Assembly (NCBI GenBank): GCA_900155495.1 | Contig: FTLJ01000428.1 | Span: 1-64,000 of the forward strand | From: Porogramme epimiltina | Lineage: Eukaryota; Basidiomycota; Agaricomycetes; Polyporales; Polyporaceae | Reading direction: 5' to 3' | DNA: 64,000 bases | Shown here: piece by piece, positions 46,654-57,190 of the stretch | Layout of the letters: each line of letters opens with the position of its first letter | How positions within the stretch are numbered: the stretch's first letter is position 1 | Position numbers and translations under genes: made by a program | Notes under the pieces: generated by a model | Database searches by the model: none | The model's input: only the letters and a program-made list of their open reading frames with translations | What the model was told of the DNA's origin: nothing

Positions 46654-49231
46654 ATGTCAAGCGATCCGCCTTCAAACCTATTGCCTCAGGATACCGGGAA
46701 TCCGTTCGTAAAGGAGTTTCTCTCCCACCCCGACTTGTGAGTACGATCTTCGCCATTTCAATCGCCCATGATTCAGAGTTCCATTGCCCCTTCCTATAAA
46801 GTCGCATCATCGCGGCCTTCCTCCTGGGTTGCGTTTTCTGGAGTGGGATATCCCACGCATGTCGGTCTCGCTTCTTTCAGCAGCTGGCTCAGCTTTGTTG
46901 GAACTTCATCCGTCGACCGGCTTCATCCGCCGACATAGAAGCCCAAACAGCCTCCGAATCCGAGAAGAGAGTTCAGCGTCAACAGAAGCGACTGTCGGCT
47001 ATTCACCGCATATCGAACGAGGCCGCCCTTGCTTTCACGCTCAACCTTTGTTTTGCTTTCGCTGGTTTTGCTGAGTTCTCCTCCCTTCTTGTGTACGAGT
47101 CAAGCGGAGACACTGCCTGTGGTACGCCAATCTACGTAAAGCTGGTCGCGCGATGTAATAAACTATATCCCATCTACAGCGTTTACGGTAGCATGGGGTA
47201 GTATGGCTGCACAAGCTGCTCGCCTCATAGGTCTGGTGATGCTGGTTCTGGAGTTACATCATCGTAGCGCGGGTAACGTGGAGTTCTATTTGTTGTGTGG
47301 TTTCCTCATCGTTGGTCTATGTGAGCAAACTACCTTTTCCCCGGTCAAGGAGGCTCACTCCGTTCTAGCGTTCGTTTTGGCATACACCGCGACGAACACG
47401 GGGTCAATCGTGCCCGTCCAAACTCTGGGCCTGTTCCTTTGCTCTAAGGCACTGTAAGTGCTCTATATCCTTGTGTACACGGCGAACAAAATCTCAGAGA
47501 TCCGCAGGTTCACGCCCACCGCACTACTCTCCTCCATCGGATTTATGATACTAGAACTTTATGTCGGTGGGCGGTTCTTCCAATGGCGTTCTTCAAGAAA
47601 CAATAGTAGAGGAATAGCCACCAAGTCGACCAACGTGCATATAGCTAGGGCAGGCAGCCTTCTACTTCTTGACGTCCTCACTGTGGCGCCCAATGCCATG
47701 AACACGAACCAGCTAGCCCAGTTTATCCCGTTTAGCGTTGGGGCCTTGATTGTCATTGGTACGAGGGTTTACTACAGCATTCATTTCGCGAGTCTCACGC
47801 TTTCCAGGTGCATTCAATTATGGCATCACGGACGACCTGGCAATGCCTACTTTGAAAGCCCCAACCCCTACCCCGTCTCTTCATCCATCTCGTTCTACGA
47901 CTCCCATAGGAGAAGTGCCGGAAGCGCGTCGTTCACCTTCCCTAATCATCGTTGGGACTCCACCAATCCCTCCCCCCAAGAGCCCGGCTCCCGCCGAAGA
48001 AGACGATGAGAACGTAATACTTTACAACGGACCTCGCGACGTGCAACCTCCCTCGAACGGCCGTCAGGGTCCTCGAGCGCCCCTAGCCCCAGCTAGTGCT
48101 CCACCCCGTATCGGTGATACATCCGTTTTCTCTGGACACCAGGAGCGCCAAATATTGCCCTTCCAGGCGCAGTATGCCGCGCAGTTAGAGCGTCATATCC
48201 ACACTGGGCCAATCATCGGTCCTATTCGTTCCAAGCGACAACGCCCTAGCATCCAGGTTATCATAGAGGACACAGAACCGACACACCGCACCGACACGAA
48301 GCCTGCAAGTATTATCGGCTCCGACATCATTCGTATGACCCCGGGAACGGAGTCCGCTAGTACCAGAACGGAATCTCAGAGGAAGGAATGGTCTCCCGAT
48401 TCAAATCCCACTTCTTCCGACGGAATCACCCCTCTTTCTCGCACGCCTTCTACCATCCGTATGTCTACTGCCCGAGACTCGAACTTGTCCTTCTTGAACA
48501 TGGGTGGAAGCAACCTCCGAAGGACATTCTCCACCTCGACGTCACGCCAGCCCAGCACTCGACGCAAGGTGCGTTCGCCCGGAGAAGGTTCTCTCAAGCT
48601 CCCTTGGCGGACTGCTCCTCGCACTTCTGTCGCATCCGGTCGAACGTTTGGAGGTGGCGGCGGCGGCGGTGGTGGTGGGCGAGAGGAGCTTCCGGTTCTG
48701 ATGGAGGGGCAGCTTGACAGTTCAGGTCATTCGCAGAGGTTTAGTCGCGCGACCACAAGTCGCTCGTCCACCGCTACGAAACGCATGGTGATCAGTCGTC
48801 CACATTCCCTACGCCCGAGCCGACAGGCCAGCCTCGCAGATCACCGCCTGAGTGCTCAACGTCCAGGTCTCTCATTGTCGCGCCCCTCTTCATCTCAACT
48901 CCTCACCATTCCCACAACCCCGCGGTCGCCTCGTCCTCCCCCCTCACCACCTGCATCACGCTCGGCAGTTACACCCCAGCCGATACCCGCTACCCCGCCC
49001 TCGGGCTCGTACGAGCGCGCACAAGGTTCCGGGAGGCTGCGTGGACCTCGATCTCCGCCAATGCCCAGCGCGACCTCAACACCAAATCTCCGTTCGGGCT
49101 GGCCCTCTGCCGAAGAGACGCGGGAGGAACACCGAAGACACCAGCGCAGGCGCAGCGGTAGCTGTCCCGAGCTGCCGCCCCTTGATCTTACGCCACACAG
49201 TCTGCGGAGGGATGTGTCTGTGAGACGATGA
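46654..49231 (+). CDS. Orphan multi-pass membrane protein with long Ser/Pro cytosolic tail
   Basis: Exons 46654-46736, 46802-47121, 47180-47320, 47369-47453, 47508-47758 and 47808-49231 give 767 residues. The family is not recognised. About seven hydrophobic segments lie in residues 28-300: RIIAAFLLGCVFWSGIS, LAFTLNLCFAFAGFAEFSSL, AARLIGLVMLVLEL, FYLLCGFLIVGLSFVLAYTA, LLSSIGFMILELYVGG, AGSLLLLDVLTVAP, IPFSVGALIVIGAF. A charged coiled stretch (ESEKRVQRQQKRLSAIHR) separates the first two. The last 470 residues are disordered: Ser/Thr/Pro/Arg-rich, many SP/TP sites, a run of ten or more Gly, and an ERHIHTGPIIGPIRSKRQRPS patch. The seven-segment plus long-tail layout resembles fungal GPCR-like receptors, but no signature of a known class is visible. 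Intron 3 (47321-47368) is 48 nt and free of stops, so its splicing state is the weak point. Confidence 0.72.
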
Positions 49232-49634
49232 CGAGCGGACGACAACACTTACGCCCACGTATGGAGCTCGGGCGAGCATCCGCGCGCCAGGAGATGCTCA
49301 CGTCCTCAGCATTACGACGGTGGTCACGACCGGTTCACGTCTCTTCTAGCATACCCTCTGTAAGGCACATGTAATAGCATGTAATTTGTGTGTACGGACA
49401 CTTCAAACCCCAGGGTGTGCACGATGTGGTCCCGCTGCGGTTAGCGGTGCAAAGCCTGTTCGGTGATGTCAAAAGGCGTAGCTGCCGGCGCCAATTCGCT
49501 TTATCTCGGCACTCAGGAGTCAGGCCACCGGCTCGGCCACTGCGCTGACTGCCTCTTAAGTTCCTTCCTTACTCTTCCACCTCTTAAATCTCTTTCATAC
49601 CCACCTCTCGAATCTCTCAGCACTTTACCCTACT
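49232..49634. other. Intergenic, verprolin promoter region
   Basis: 403 bp between two + strand genes. A pyrimidine-rich tract (about 49560-49630) ends just before the verprolin ATG. No other signal. Confidence 0.5.
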
Positions 49635-51249
49635 ATGGCCTCCTCCGAGCTGCTGGCTCAAATTCAGGCTGGCAAGAGACTAAAGAAAGCCGTTACCAAT
49701 GATCGTAGTGCGCCAGCCCTTGACACACCCAAGGGGGGCGGAGGGGGTGGAATGGGTGGTGGTCGGGGTGCTCCTGCTATCCCTAAGGGTGCGTCTGCGT
49801 CGGCGAGTGGTGGTCCACCACAGCTCGGTGGATTGTTTGCGGGTGGCATGCCCAAACTCAAGCCGGCAGGGCAGAGCACACTAGGTACGGTACATACTCG
49901 TACTCCTTGTTACGACTGACTCACCATTATTTCAGGAAAACCGCCAACATTGGGGAAACCACCATCTATACCTAAACGTGAAACACCATCCGCCCCAGCT
50001 GCTGCACCACCTCCTCCACCCAACCGACCATCGCCCGCAAGACCAGCGGCTCCGCCTCCTCCCGCACCCCCCGCTGCGCCTGCACGTCCTCCTCTGGCTG
50101 CACGTCCTGCGCCTAGTCTACCAGCACGAATAGTGCCGACCCCACCCAGTGCTCCAAGCGCCCCTACCCCTCCCCCGAGGAAAGTACCAGCACCACCTCC
50201 TAGACCCAACTCCTCACCCGCACCTCCCGCAATTCCGACCCGAGGATCGTCGCCGTCTACTCGCGGAAGGGCTGTCCCGGATCCGCCACCACGTCCGTCA
50301 TCTGCACTTCCCGCACGTAAGGTTCCCGCGCCCCCGACCACCCCAGGACGTGCTCCTCCGCCTCCGCCTCCAGCCCGTCCCTCCTCATTCGCGGTCCAGC
50401 ACACAGAGAGCGCCCCTGCAGCGCCAGCGCGCGTGGTCCCACCACCGCCCCCTGCGCGCAAGTCGACGCTTGCCCCGCCTCCCCCGCCGATCCGCCAGCG
50501 CGCCGTTTCGGACGTGGGGGCACCGTCTGCGACGCCGCCTCCGCCTCCTGCGCGGCGCACCCCTGCACCCCCACCTGCAACCCCGCGGGCAGCCCCCGCT
50601 TCGTCTCCCCCAACTCCGCCTCCCGCTCCCCCGCCCGCGCGCAACAGCGTCCCGGCCCCTCCGCCCCCTGTCCGCCACAGCGCGGCGCCGACGGCTCCTC
50701 CCCCGCCCCCTCCTGGCCCGTCTCCCGTTCGTGCACGGACATCGTCTGCCGGGCCCCCCTCGCGGCCTATATCCGCGCCGCCTTCGCGTCTACCCTCGGG
50801 TCTAGTCCCGAAGGTGAACGGCGCGTCGGCCGGCCGAAAGAGTGAGCGTTGCCACACTCATCTTCTCCCCGGCCCAGAGCGCTCACCATCTTCTTTTTTC
50901 TTTTTGCAGTCCCCACGCCGCCGCCTACGGTTGGGACGCACTCGTTCGTCGTTTCGGGCTTCCCTCCCCCGCGGCCGTTTGTCCCGGGCGTCAGAAAGTA
51001 TGCCGGTGGACGGCAAAAGGGGTCCGCGTTCAATCTGGGATCGCTGTAACACGCTATACTATCTCGAGTAATAGACTAACCTGGTTTTTGGAATGCAGAC
51101 CGGTGTGGTTGGCCCGTGAGGAGCTTGCTTGGCATCCGATGTCCAACGTAAGTCGTAATGCACGCGTCACTGCCCTAACGCACATGGTCCTTCTCCGGCG
51201 TTATGTTCAGGTTCGAAAAGCGCTTGAGCCACGTAGACTGAACGAATAG
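49635..51249 (+). CDS. VRP1: Verprolin/WIP-family actin regulator (WH2, proline-rich)
   Basis: Preferred exons 49635-49884, 49936-50841, 50910-51045, 51099-51147 and 51211-51249 give 459 residues. The N-terminal WH2 motif (SSELLAQIQAGKRLKKAV) binds actin monomers. A Gly-rich linker follows, then about 280 residues of Pro-rich SH3/profilin ligands (many PPPPP and P.PP.R motifs). The WASP-binding end is THSFVVSGFPPPRPFVPGVR, then KYAGGRQKGSAF. Verprolin recruits and stabilises Las17/WASP at endocytic actin patches. A TAA at 51047-51049 would end the protein at residue 431 if the next intron is not removed. The donor GT lies inside that codon context, and both downstream introns (51046-51098, 51148-51210) have canonical CTAAC branch sites and acceptors, so I favour the longer form. 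The family call does not depend on this. Confidence 0.85.
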
Positions 51250-52153
51250 TGGCAGACAATCTGACATCGAGTGGCTTCGTAGTTCGTACCTCCCGAGCAA
51301 TGTGTGGAGTGGCACAACCTCATGTCTCTCCACATTTTCTTCACATGCCGTTTTGCGCTGTCTTGCACATTCTACCTCGGGTGAATACCTCGGGGCAACG
51401 TTTCTCGCGTTTTACTTCCGTGCCCGGGGCGTCTCAATTGGCCCCGAGTGTCCCAGTTCATCTCCGTCTCTACACCATCTGTTCTTAGCTGTCTTATGGC
51501 GTCATTTTCTCCTTGCCGACTACAAGTCCTTGTTATCTCTAAATAGTATACGGTGCTCGTGGACTATATATCTAGACTCTGTGTTTTGAAGCTCGTCGGG
51601 TGGACTTCGCAAGGAAACCTTCGGGCTACAGCTGCGCAGCGGGTACAACTCTTTGCAGGGTGCTGACTGCGGAGCAGACGTCTGCTTGCGGGGTAGTGCC
51701 GCGCGCCAACTAGACAGCGGCAGGCAGTGATTTGACAACAGACAACGGTGATGCACGAAACTGCCACGTATGCGTTTTGTCGAGGGGGGCGGGCGGCAGC
51801 GTCATGCGACGCCGGAAGAAGGACTGGCAGTGTGAATGATGCGCAGAATGTCCGCGCAAAGGCCGGGGCTGCCAGCGAGAGGCGGCCAGGTGGCGGAGGG
51901 CTGTCATTTGGGCCCACACGGAGCGGGCAGAGGCTTCGCAGGCGCCCGGGCGGGGAAGACGTGGTTGCCGCATATGGGTGTAATCAGGCGGGTCCAAGCC
52001 TCGGCTTGCTGTATGTGATCGGGCTTAGAACAGAGCACTGCATATATAAGCTTTGGGTGACACGTAGACACCCGCCCTTCTATAAACCCCTCCGCGCGGC
52101 CGTGCCAACCGCCCAAAACTCCTCTCCCTTCCTCTCCTTTCCCTTCGTCCACG
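51250..52153. other. Verprolin 3' region and PDI promoter, no gene seen
   Basis: About 0.9 kb. The left half is T-rich with 3' UTR-like composition. The right half (51760-52150) is a GC-rich promoter with a TATA box. No perfect match to a known unfolded-protein-response element was found. Confidence 0.5.
52043..52050 (+). promoter_or_regulatory. Candidate TATA box of the PDI gene
   Basis: TATATAAG lies 104-111 bp upstream of the PDI start codon, which would give a 5' UTR of about 70-80 nt that is pyrimidine-rich (CTCTCCCTTCCTCTCC). This fits a strongly expressed gene. Confidence 0.55.
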
Positions 52154-53873
52154 ATGCGGTTCTCGCATATCTTCACCTCGGCAGCTGCGCTCGCCTTCGT
52201 CCGGGCTGTCGTCGCCTCGGACGTCCTTGACCTCACGGGCACCAACTTCGACAGCACCGTCAACCCGGAGTCGTTGATGCTCGTCGAGTTCTTTGCCCCC
52301 TGGTGCGTTCCGACGTGTCTTGGAACGCGCGGCTTCGTGCTTAACGGCGTTTAGGTGCGGTCACTGCAAGGCTCTTGCGCCCCACTACGAGGAGGCGGCG
52401 ACAGCCCTCAAGGAGAAGAACATCAAGTTGGCCAAGGTCAACTGCGTGGACGAGGCGGACTTCTGCCAGTCGAACGGCATTCAGGGCTACCCGTACGTCT
52501 CACTGGCATCCCTGTATGGCTGTCAAAATACTCAGAGTTTCCCTCCATATAGTACTCTCCGTGTGTACCGCGAGGGTGAATTCACTGACTACTCTGGCCC
52601 CCGTAAGGCTGATGGAATCATCAGTTACATGACCAAGTGAGTTCTTCCTTAAGCTCCCGAACAAACATAGTTTGAACGTTCGCGAACAGGCAGTCCCTCC
52701 CTGCTGTCTCCGACGTGACGAAGGAGAACTTCGAGGAGTTCAAGACGGCGGACAAGATTGTCGCTGTCGCGTTCCTTCCCACCTCCACGGACGTCCCCGC
52801 GGCCGAGTTCAGCGCGACTGCGAGCAAGCACCGCGACGACTACCTCTTCGGTCTCACCACTGACAAGGAGGTCGCCGAGGCGGCTGGCGTCACTCCCCCC
52901 GCCATTGTCGTTTTCCGCGCCTTCGACGAGCCCCAGACCGAGTACCCCTACCCCATCGCGTCTGCGACCACCAAGGACATCGAGAACTGGATCCAGGACC
53001 TCTCCATCCCCATCATCGATGAGGTCGGCGCGGACAACTACCAGGTCTACGCTTCGAGCGGCAAGCCGCTCGCGTACCTCTTCCTCGACCCCACCGACGA
53101 GAAGCACACTGAGCAGATCGACATGCTCAAGCCCGTTGCTGGCAAGTACAAGGGCAAGATTAACTTCGTCTGGATTGACGCCATCAAGTACGGCGACCAC
53201 GCCCGCGCTCTCAACCTCGGTGAGGCGAAGTGGCCCAGCTTCGTCATCCAGGACCTCTCGAAGCAGCTCAAGTACCCGTACGACCAGGAGAAGGACGTCA
53301 CCCCTGAGGCTGCCGACGAGATGGTCGAGCTCTTCCTCGACCGTAAGCTCGAGCCCCAGCTCAAGAGTCAGCCCGTGCCTGAGGTTCAGGACGAGCCCGT
53401 CTTCAACCTGGTTGGCAAGCAGTTCGATGAGGTCGTCTTCGACGACAGCCGTGATGTCTTCGTCGAGTTCTACGCTACCTGGTGCGGCCACTGCAAGCGT
53501 CTCAAGCCTACCTGGGATTCGCTTGGCGAGCACTTCGCTGCGCTCCGCGACCGTGTCACGATGTACGAGAATTTATTTTATGTCTCTACAGCCATCTAAC
53601 GGATCATTCTATAGTGCAAAGATGGAGGCTACGGAGAACGACCTTCCCCCCAGCGTCCCCTTCCGCGTCTCCGGCTTCCCCACTCTCAAGTTCAAGCCCG
53701 CGGGCTCCCGCGACTTTATTGACTACGACGGTGACCGCTCTCTCGAGAGCCTCATCGCGTTCGTCGAGGAAAATGCCAAGAACTCGCTCGAGGTCCAGGA
53801 GTCATCAAACTCCACGCCCATCGAGGGCGAGCAGGTCGTCATGGAGGACGCACACCGCCACGAGGAGCTCTGA
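52154..53873 (+). CDS. PDI1: Protein disulfide isomerase (ER)
   Basis: Five exons: 52154-52302, 52355-52492, 52553-52636, 52690-53562 and 53615-53873, giving 500 residues. The first 20 residues ([20 protein letters not shown]) form a signal peptide. Two thioredoxin active sites are intact: FFAPWCGHCKAL (about residue 50) and [12 protein letters not shown] (about residue 385). They flank two redox-inactive b/b' domains, giving the classic a-b-b'-a' order. The C-terminus HEEL is an ER-retention variant of HDEL. The enzyme forms and isomerises disulfides in secretory proteins, and white-rot-type fungi need it for enzyme secretion. The first intron splits the Trp codon of the first WCGHC motif. 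Exon 4 is very GC-rich with strongly biased codons, consistent with high expression. Confidence 0.96.
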
Positions 53874-54248
53874 TTTGCTCACGTCTGGATTTTATGACCT
53901 CTACGCTTATCTTATTGTATTAGTCGAGGCTCTGCCCGTCTGGAAATAAAAGCACGGATCCTTCCATTTTGGATATCGATCATTTGTGATGCGAACGATC
54001 AAGACTTCTGCGGGCATGGTGTTGGTTGTGATGTTATAGCAGTCTCAGGTTGCTGTGATTTAGATGAGCTCCCGTTGCAGTGATGTGAGCTGTGTTTGCC
54101 AAGCATTGCAGGGATGAGGGCTCGCCGCTGACGCTTTTTCTGAGGATACAAATGATATGACTTCTCTTCCTACAGAACTGCGAGTTGATACACCAAATGC
54201 GCACGATAAAAAGACAAGGGATCCAATATACGTGGAAGGAGGGGCGAT
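53874..54248. other. Convergent 3' region of PDI and TCTP
   Basis: 375 bp, AT-richer than the flanking exons, with no coding or RNA signal. A hexamer AATAAA lies at about 53945-53950, just after the PDI stop, and may guide polyadenylation. Confidence 0.5.
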
Positions 54249-54975
54249 CTAGAGCTTGATCTCCTTGAGACCATCCTTCCAGAAGGTGAAGTAGGCTACA
54301 TACCGGGGATCAATTAGTAGGTGTCGAAGTACAATGGGCGGATGGCACGTACGAGTGATACCATCCTCACGGTAGTTGAGGAGAGCGATCATGCCATCAG
54401 GGTTCATGTTCTCGCCGGTGTAGAACTCGTAATCCTTAAAGTTGCCGACGATCTTCTTGGCGAATGCCTGTGCGCCCTTCTCGAAGGCATCTACGCGGTC
54501 AGGCTTCGACTCCTGAAGGTGCGCCTTCACAGCCTTCATGTAGCCCTGCATCGCACAGATGTGAGAGGCACGACAGAATTACGGTGGAGGGGACGAACCT
54601 TGAGGTAGGTCAAGAAGGACTTCTTGTCGAACTGGGTGGACTGGAGGCGGAAAGAGTAGACGACGTTGTTGACCTGGGTCGCACCGTCCTCAAGCGCCTC
54701 ATCGCCATCCTCGGCAGAGGGGTTGGCGCCTGTGTGCGGGCCAGTTCAGTACCCTCGTGTCCTCGGGTAGATCAACAGGGTACGCACCGATGTCGACGTC
54801 CGCGCCCGCCTTCACGGTAATCAGGGAGCAGTCCACCTCGAAAACGATGTCGTCAATCTCCTTGCTGAAAAGATCATGAGTGAGCGGTCCTAAGCGGTCC
54901 AGGGTGCTAGACGGACATGGGGAAGGCATCCGAGAACATCTCGTCGCCGGAGATAACGTCGGAGTACAACAACAT
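54249..54975 (-). CDS. TMA19: Translationally controlled tumour protein homologue (TCTP/Tma19)
   Basis: Five exons: 54975-54917, 54864-54788, 54729-54599, 54545-54353 and 54295-54249, giving 168 residues, the family length. Diagnostic parts are MLLYSDVISGDEMFSDAFPI, KEIDDIVFEVDCSLIT, ANPSAEDGDEALEDGATQVN (flexible loop), the helical hairpin DKKSFLTYLKGYMKAVKAHL and the TCTP-2-like YEFYTGENMNPDGMIALLNY. TCTP is a small, abundant cytosolic protein linked to translation, microtubules and stress. The exon 1 donor is GTCCGT, chosen because it yields the conserved FPIKEIDD junction; the apparent stop just downstream is intronic. It shares a 287-bp divergent promoter with UTP15. Confidence 0.95.
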
Positions 54976-55262
54976 GGTGGCTTTTGGAGGGGGCGGAGGG
55001 GAAGGAGTGGGAGGGAGGGGGGTGGGGGGTGAGAGAGGACCTGGAGGATGGAGAACCGGGCTATGAACACTTTTCAATGAAAAATATCGGCCCTCCTGAA
55101 GAACGAGCGCGATCAATCGATCTGTTATCGTCAGTCACGTGACGGTTCCCCGCTCCGAGGCTCCCATTGCCTTTTTCGAACTTTTTCTGCGCGCTCGAAG
55201 CGCGCCGAGTTTGTGGCCTGTGTGCTCTAACCTATCCTCCTCATTCTTTCTCGCTCCTTGCC

Positions 55263-57098
55263 ATGGACTACCAGCCGGTAGTAGTTCGAAAACATGCGCG
55301 CTCAGCAACGACGAAACACAGCGCAGAGTCACGGTACTGGCGACAATACAAGCACCCAGTATTCATCAAGGAATATGCACCGGTTACCTCCGTCCACTTC
55401 TCCCCCTCCAAGCCTCACCGGTACGCTGTAACGGCCGCGACTCGGGTCCAAATTTATGCGCCAAGAACACAAAAAGTTACAAAGACTATCTCTCGGTTCA
55501 AGGATGTCGCGCGGAGTGGATGTATACGAGCAGATGGGAAACTCGTAGTTGCTGGTGATGATACTGGTTTAGTCCAGGTATGCCTTTCCTCCGTCCTAGT
55601 CTGCTGGAAGTCTGCCGCCAAGACACACACTGTCGGTGTTGCTCTTTACAATACTAAGTCTACTACTCGCAGGTCTTTGACATAAATTCACGAGCGATCC
55701 TTCGGACGCTAGACTCGCACAAACAGCCCGTCCATGTCGCCAAATTCTCTCCTTTGGACCAGACTCAAGTCCTCACATGCTCAGACGACACTACTGTGAA
55801 ACTCTGGGACGTCCCCTCGCAGGCCCCTATCACCACCTTTCTCGACCACAGTGACTACGTCCGCTCGGGACAGGTCTCCACCTCCAATCCTCATCTCGTT
55901 CTCACCGGCTCGTACGACGCAACAGTACGGCTCTTCGACTCACGGACAGGAGACTGTGAGATGGTCATGGGAGACGCTACTGGCGAGGCCGGCGTGCGCA
56001 ATACAGCGCCTGTCGAGCAGGTGCTCATGTTCCCTTCTGGAACGGTTGTCTTGTCCGCGGCCGGCCCAATCCTTCGCATATGGGATCTCGTCGCGGGTGG
56101 CCGGTGTACGCGAGCCATGTCGAACCACCAGAAGACGGTCACCTCGCTTGCGTTCAACTCGGACGCGAGTCGTGTCCTTAGTGGAAGCTTGGACCAGATG
56201 GTGAAGGTGTACGATGTGAGTACGTACCGTGTTGTACACACGATGCGGTATCCTGCACCCGTCCTCTGCTTGGCTATCTCGGTACGTACCTTTCCTCACC
56301 AATATCACACCATTCACTAATTAGTGTAAATTTAGCCCGACGAAACCCACATTGCGGCGGGAATGTCGGATGGGACTCTATCCGTACGGCGGAGACAACC
56401 GAAAGCCTCTGAACCCGCGTCACAAGACCTCTTTTCCGTCGCCTCCCTTCGCTCAGGCGCATTCGAGTCTTTCCTTGGTGGCGCCCTCCCTACTCTTGGG
56501 CAAGGGCGCGTTAAGGAGAAGAAAAAACCAAAGCCCGTTGGAGATGTCGACGAACTGAAGGTTGAGAGCAAACGCAAAAGGCGCCTACGGGAATATGATA
56601 GGCTGTTGAAAGGTTTCAAGTACTCTGCTGCGTTGGACTCAGTTTTACGCAAGGTACGAGCTACGTTATAGGCATCCGACAGTGCAGCTCACCTGGACAC
56701 TAGAACGTCCCACCTACCACCGCCTTCTCCCTGATCCAAGAACTTATTCATCGAGACGGCCTACGAACTGCGCTGGCGGGTCGCGACGACGTCCTACTAG
56801 AACCAGTCCTCCGCTTATTACTTAAGCATGTCACTGATCCTCGGTTCGGAGAAATGGTGTGCGATGTCGCGGGCCTTGTTATCGGTGTGTAGTGTTCGTG
56901 GCAAGCTCCTTCGGTAAATCACTAACTTTCCATAAAGAGATGTATACTCCAGTACTTGGGCAATCGCCGCTCATTGACACCTTGTTCGCGCGGCTACGCA
57001 AGAAAGTTGCTGCAGAGCTGCGCTTCCAAAAGGAACTCGTTAAGGCCAAGGGCGCGCTGGACATGCTTCTGGCCTCTGCCGCGCTCTCTGTCTCGTAG
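55263..57098 (+). CDS. UTP15: UTP15, SSU processome (t-UTP) WD40 protein
   Basis: Five exons: 55263-55577, 55673-56281, 56336-56653, 56704-56884 and 56938-57098, giving 527 residues. WD repeats cover about residues 35-345 (TSVHFSPSKPHRYAVTAA, LVVAGDDTGLVQVFDINSRA, VLTCSDDTTVKLWDV, LVLTGSYDATVRLFDSRTGD, VLSGSLDQMVKVYDVST). A linker with SKRKRRLREYDRLLKGFKYS leads into the UTP15 C-terminal helical domain (TAFSLIQELIHRDGLRTALA, LRLLLKHVTDPRF). The protein acts in early 18S pre-rRNA processing and rDNA transcription in the nucleolus. The start matches the family opening (DYQPV..RKH). The downstream gene CTNNBL1 is convergent, with 92 bp between stops. Confidence 0.94.
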
Positions 57099-57190
57099 TA
57101 TCGGGGAGGTGTAGTCTGTATCCCAGTTTTGGACTCTCGCATTGCTATTAGTGATACATGTATTGTACTTCATAGTGTCCGTATGCATAA

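Noticed and set aside
49910..50857. 315-codon Gly-rich minus-strand ORF
   Set aside because: It is the reverse complement of the verprolin proline-rich exon (CCN codons read as GGN).
52758..53873. 371-codon +1 frame ORF over PDI
   Set aside because: This is a composition shadow (Ser/Arg/Thr-rich) of the PDI coding frame in GC-rich, codon-biased DNA.
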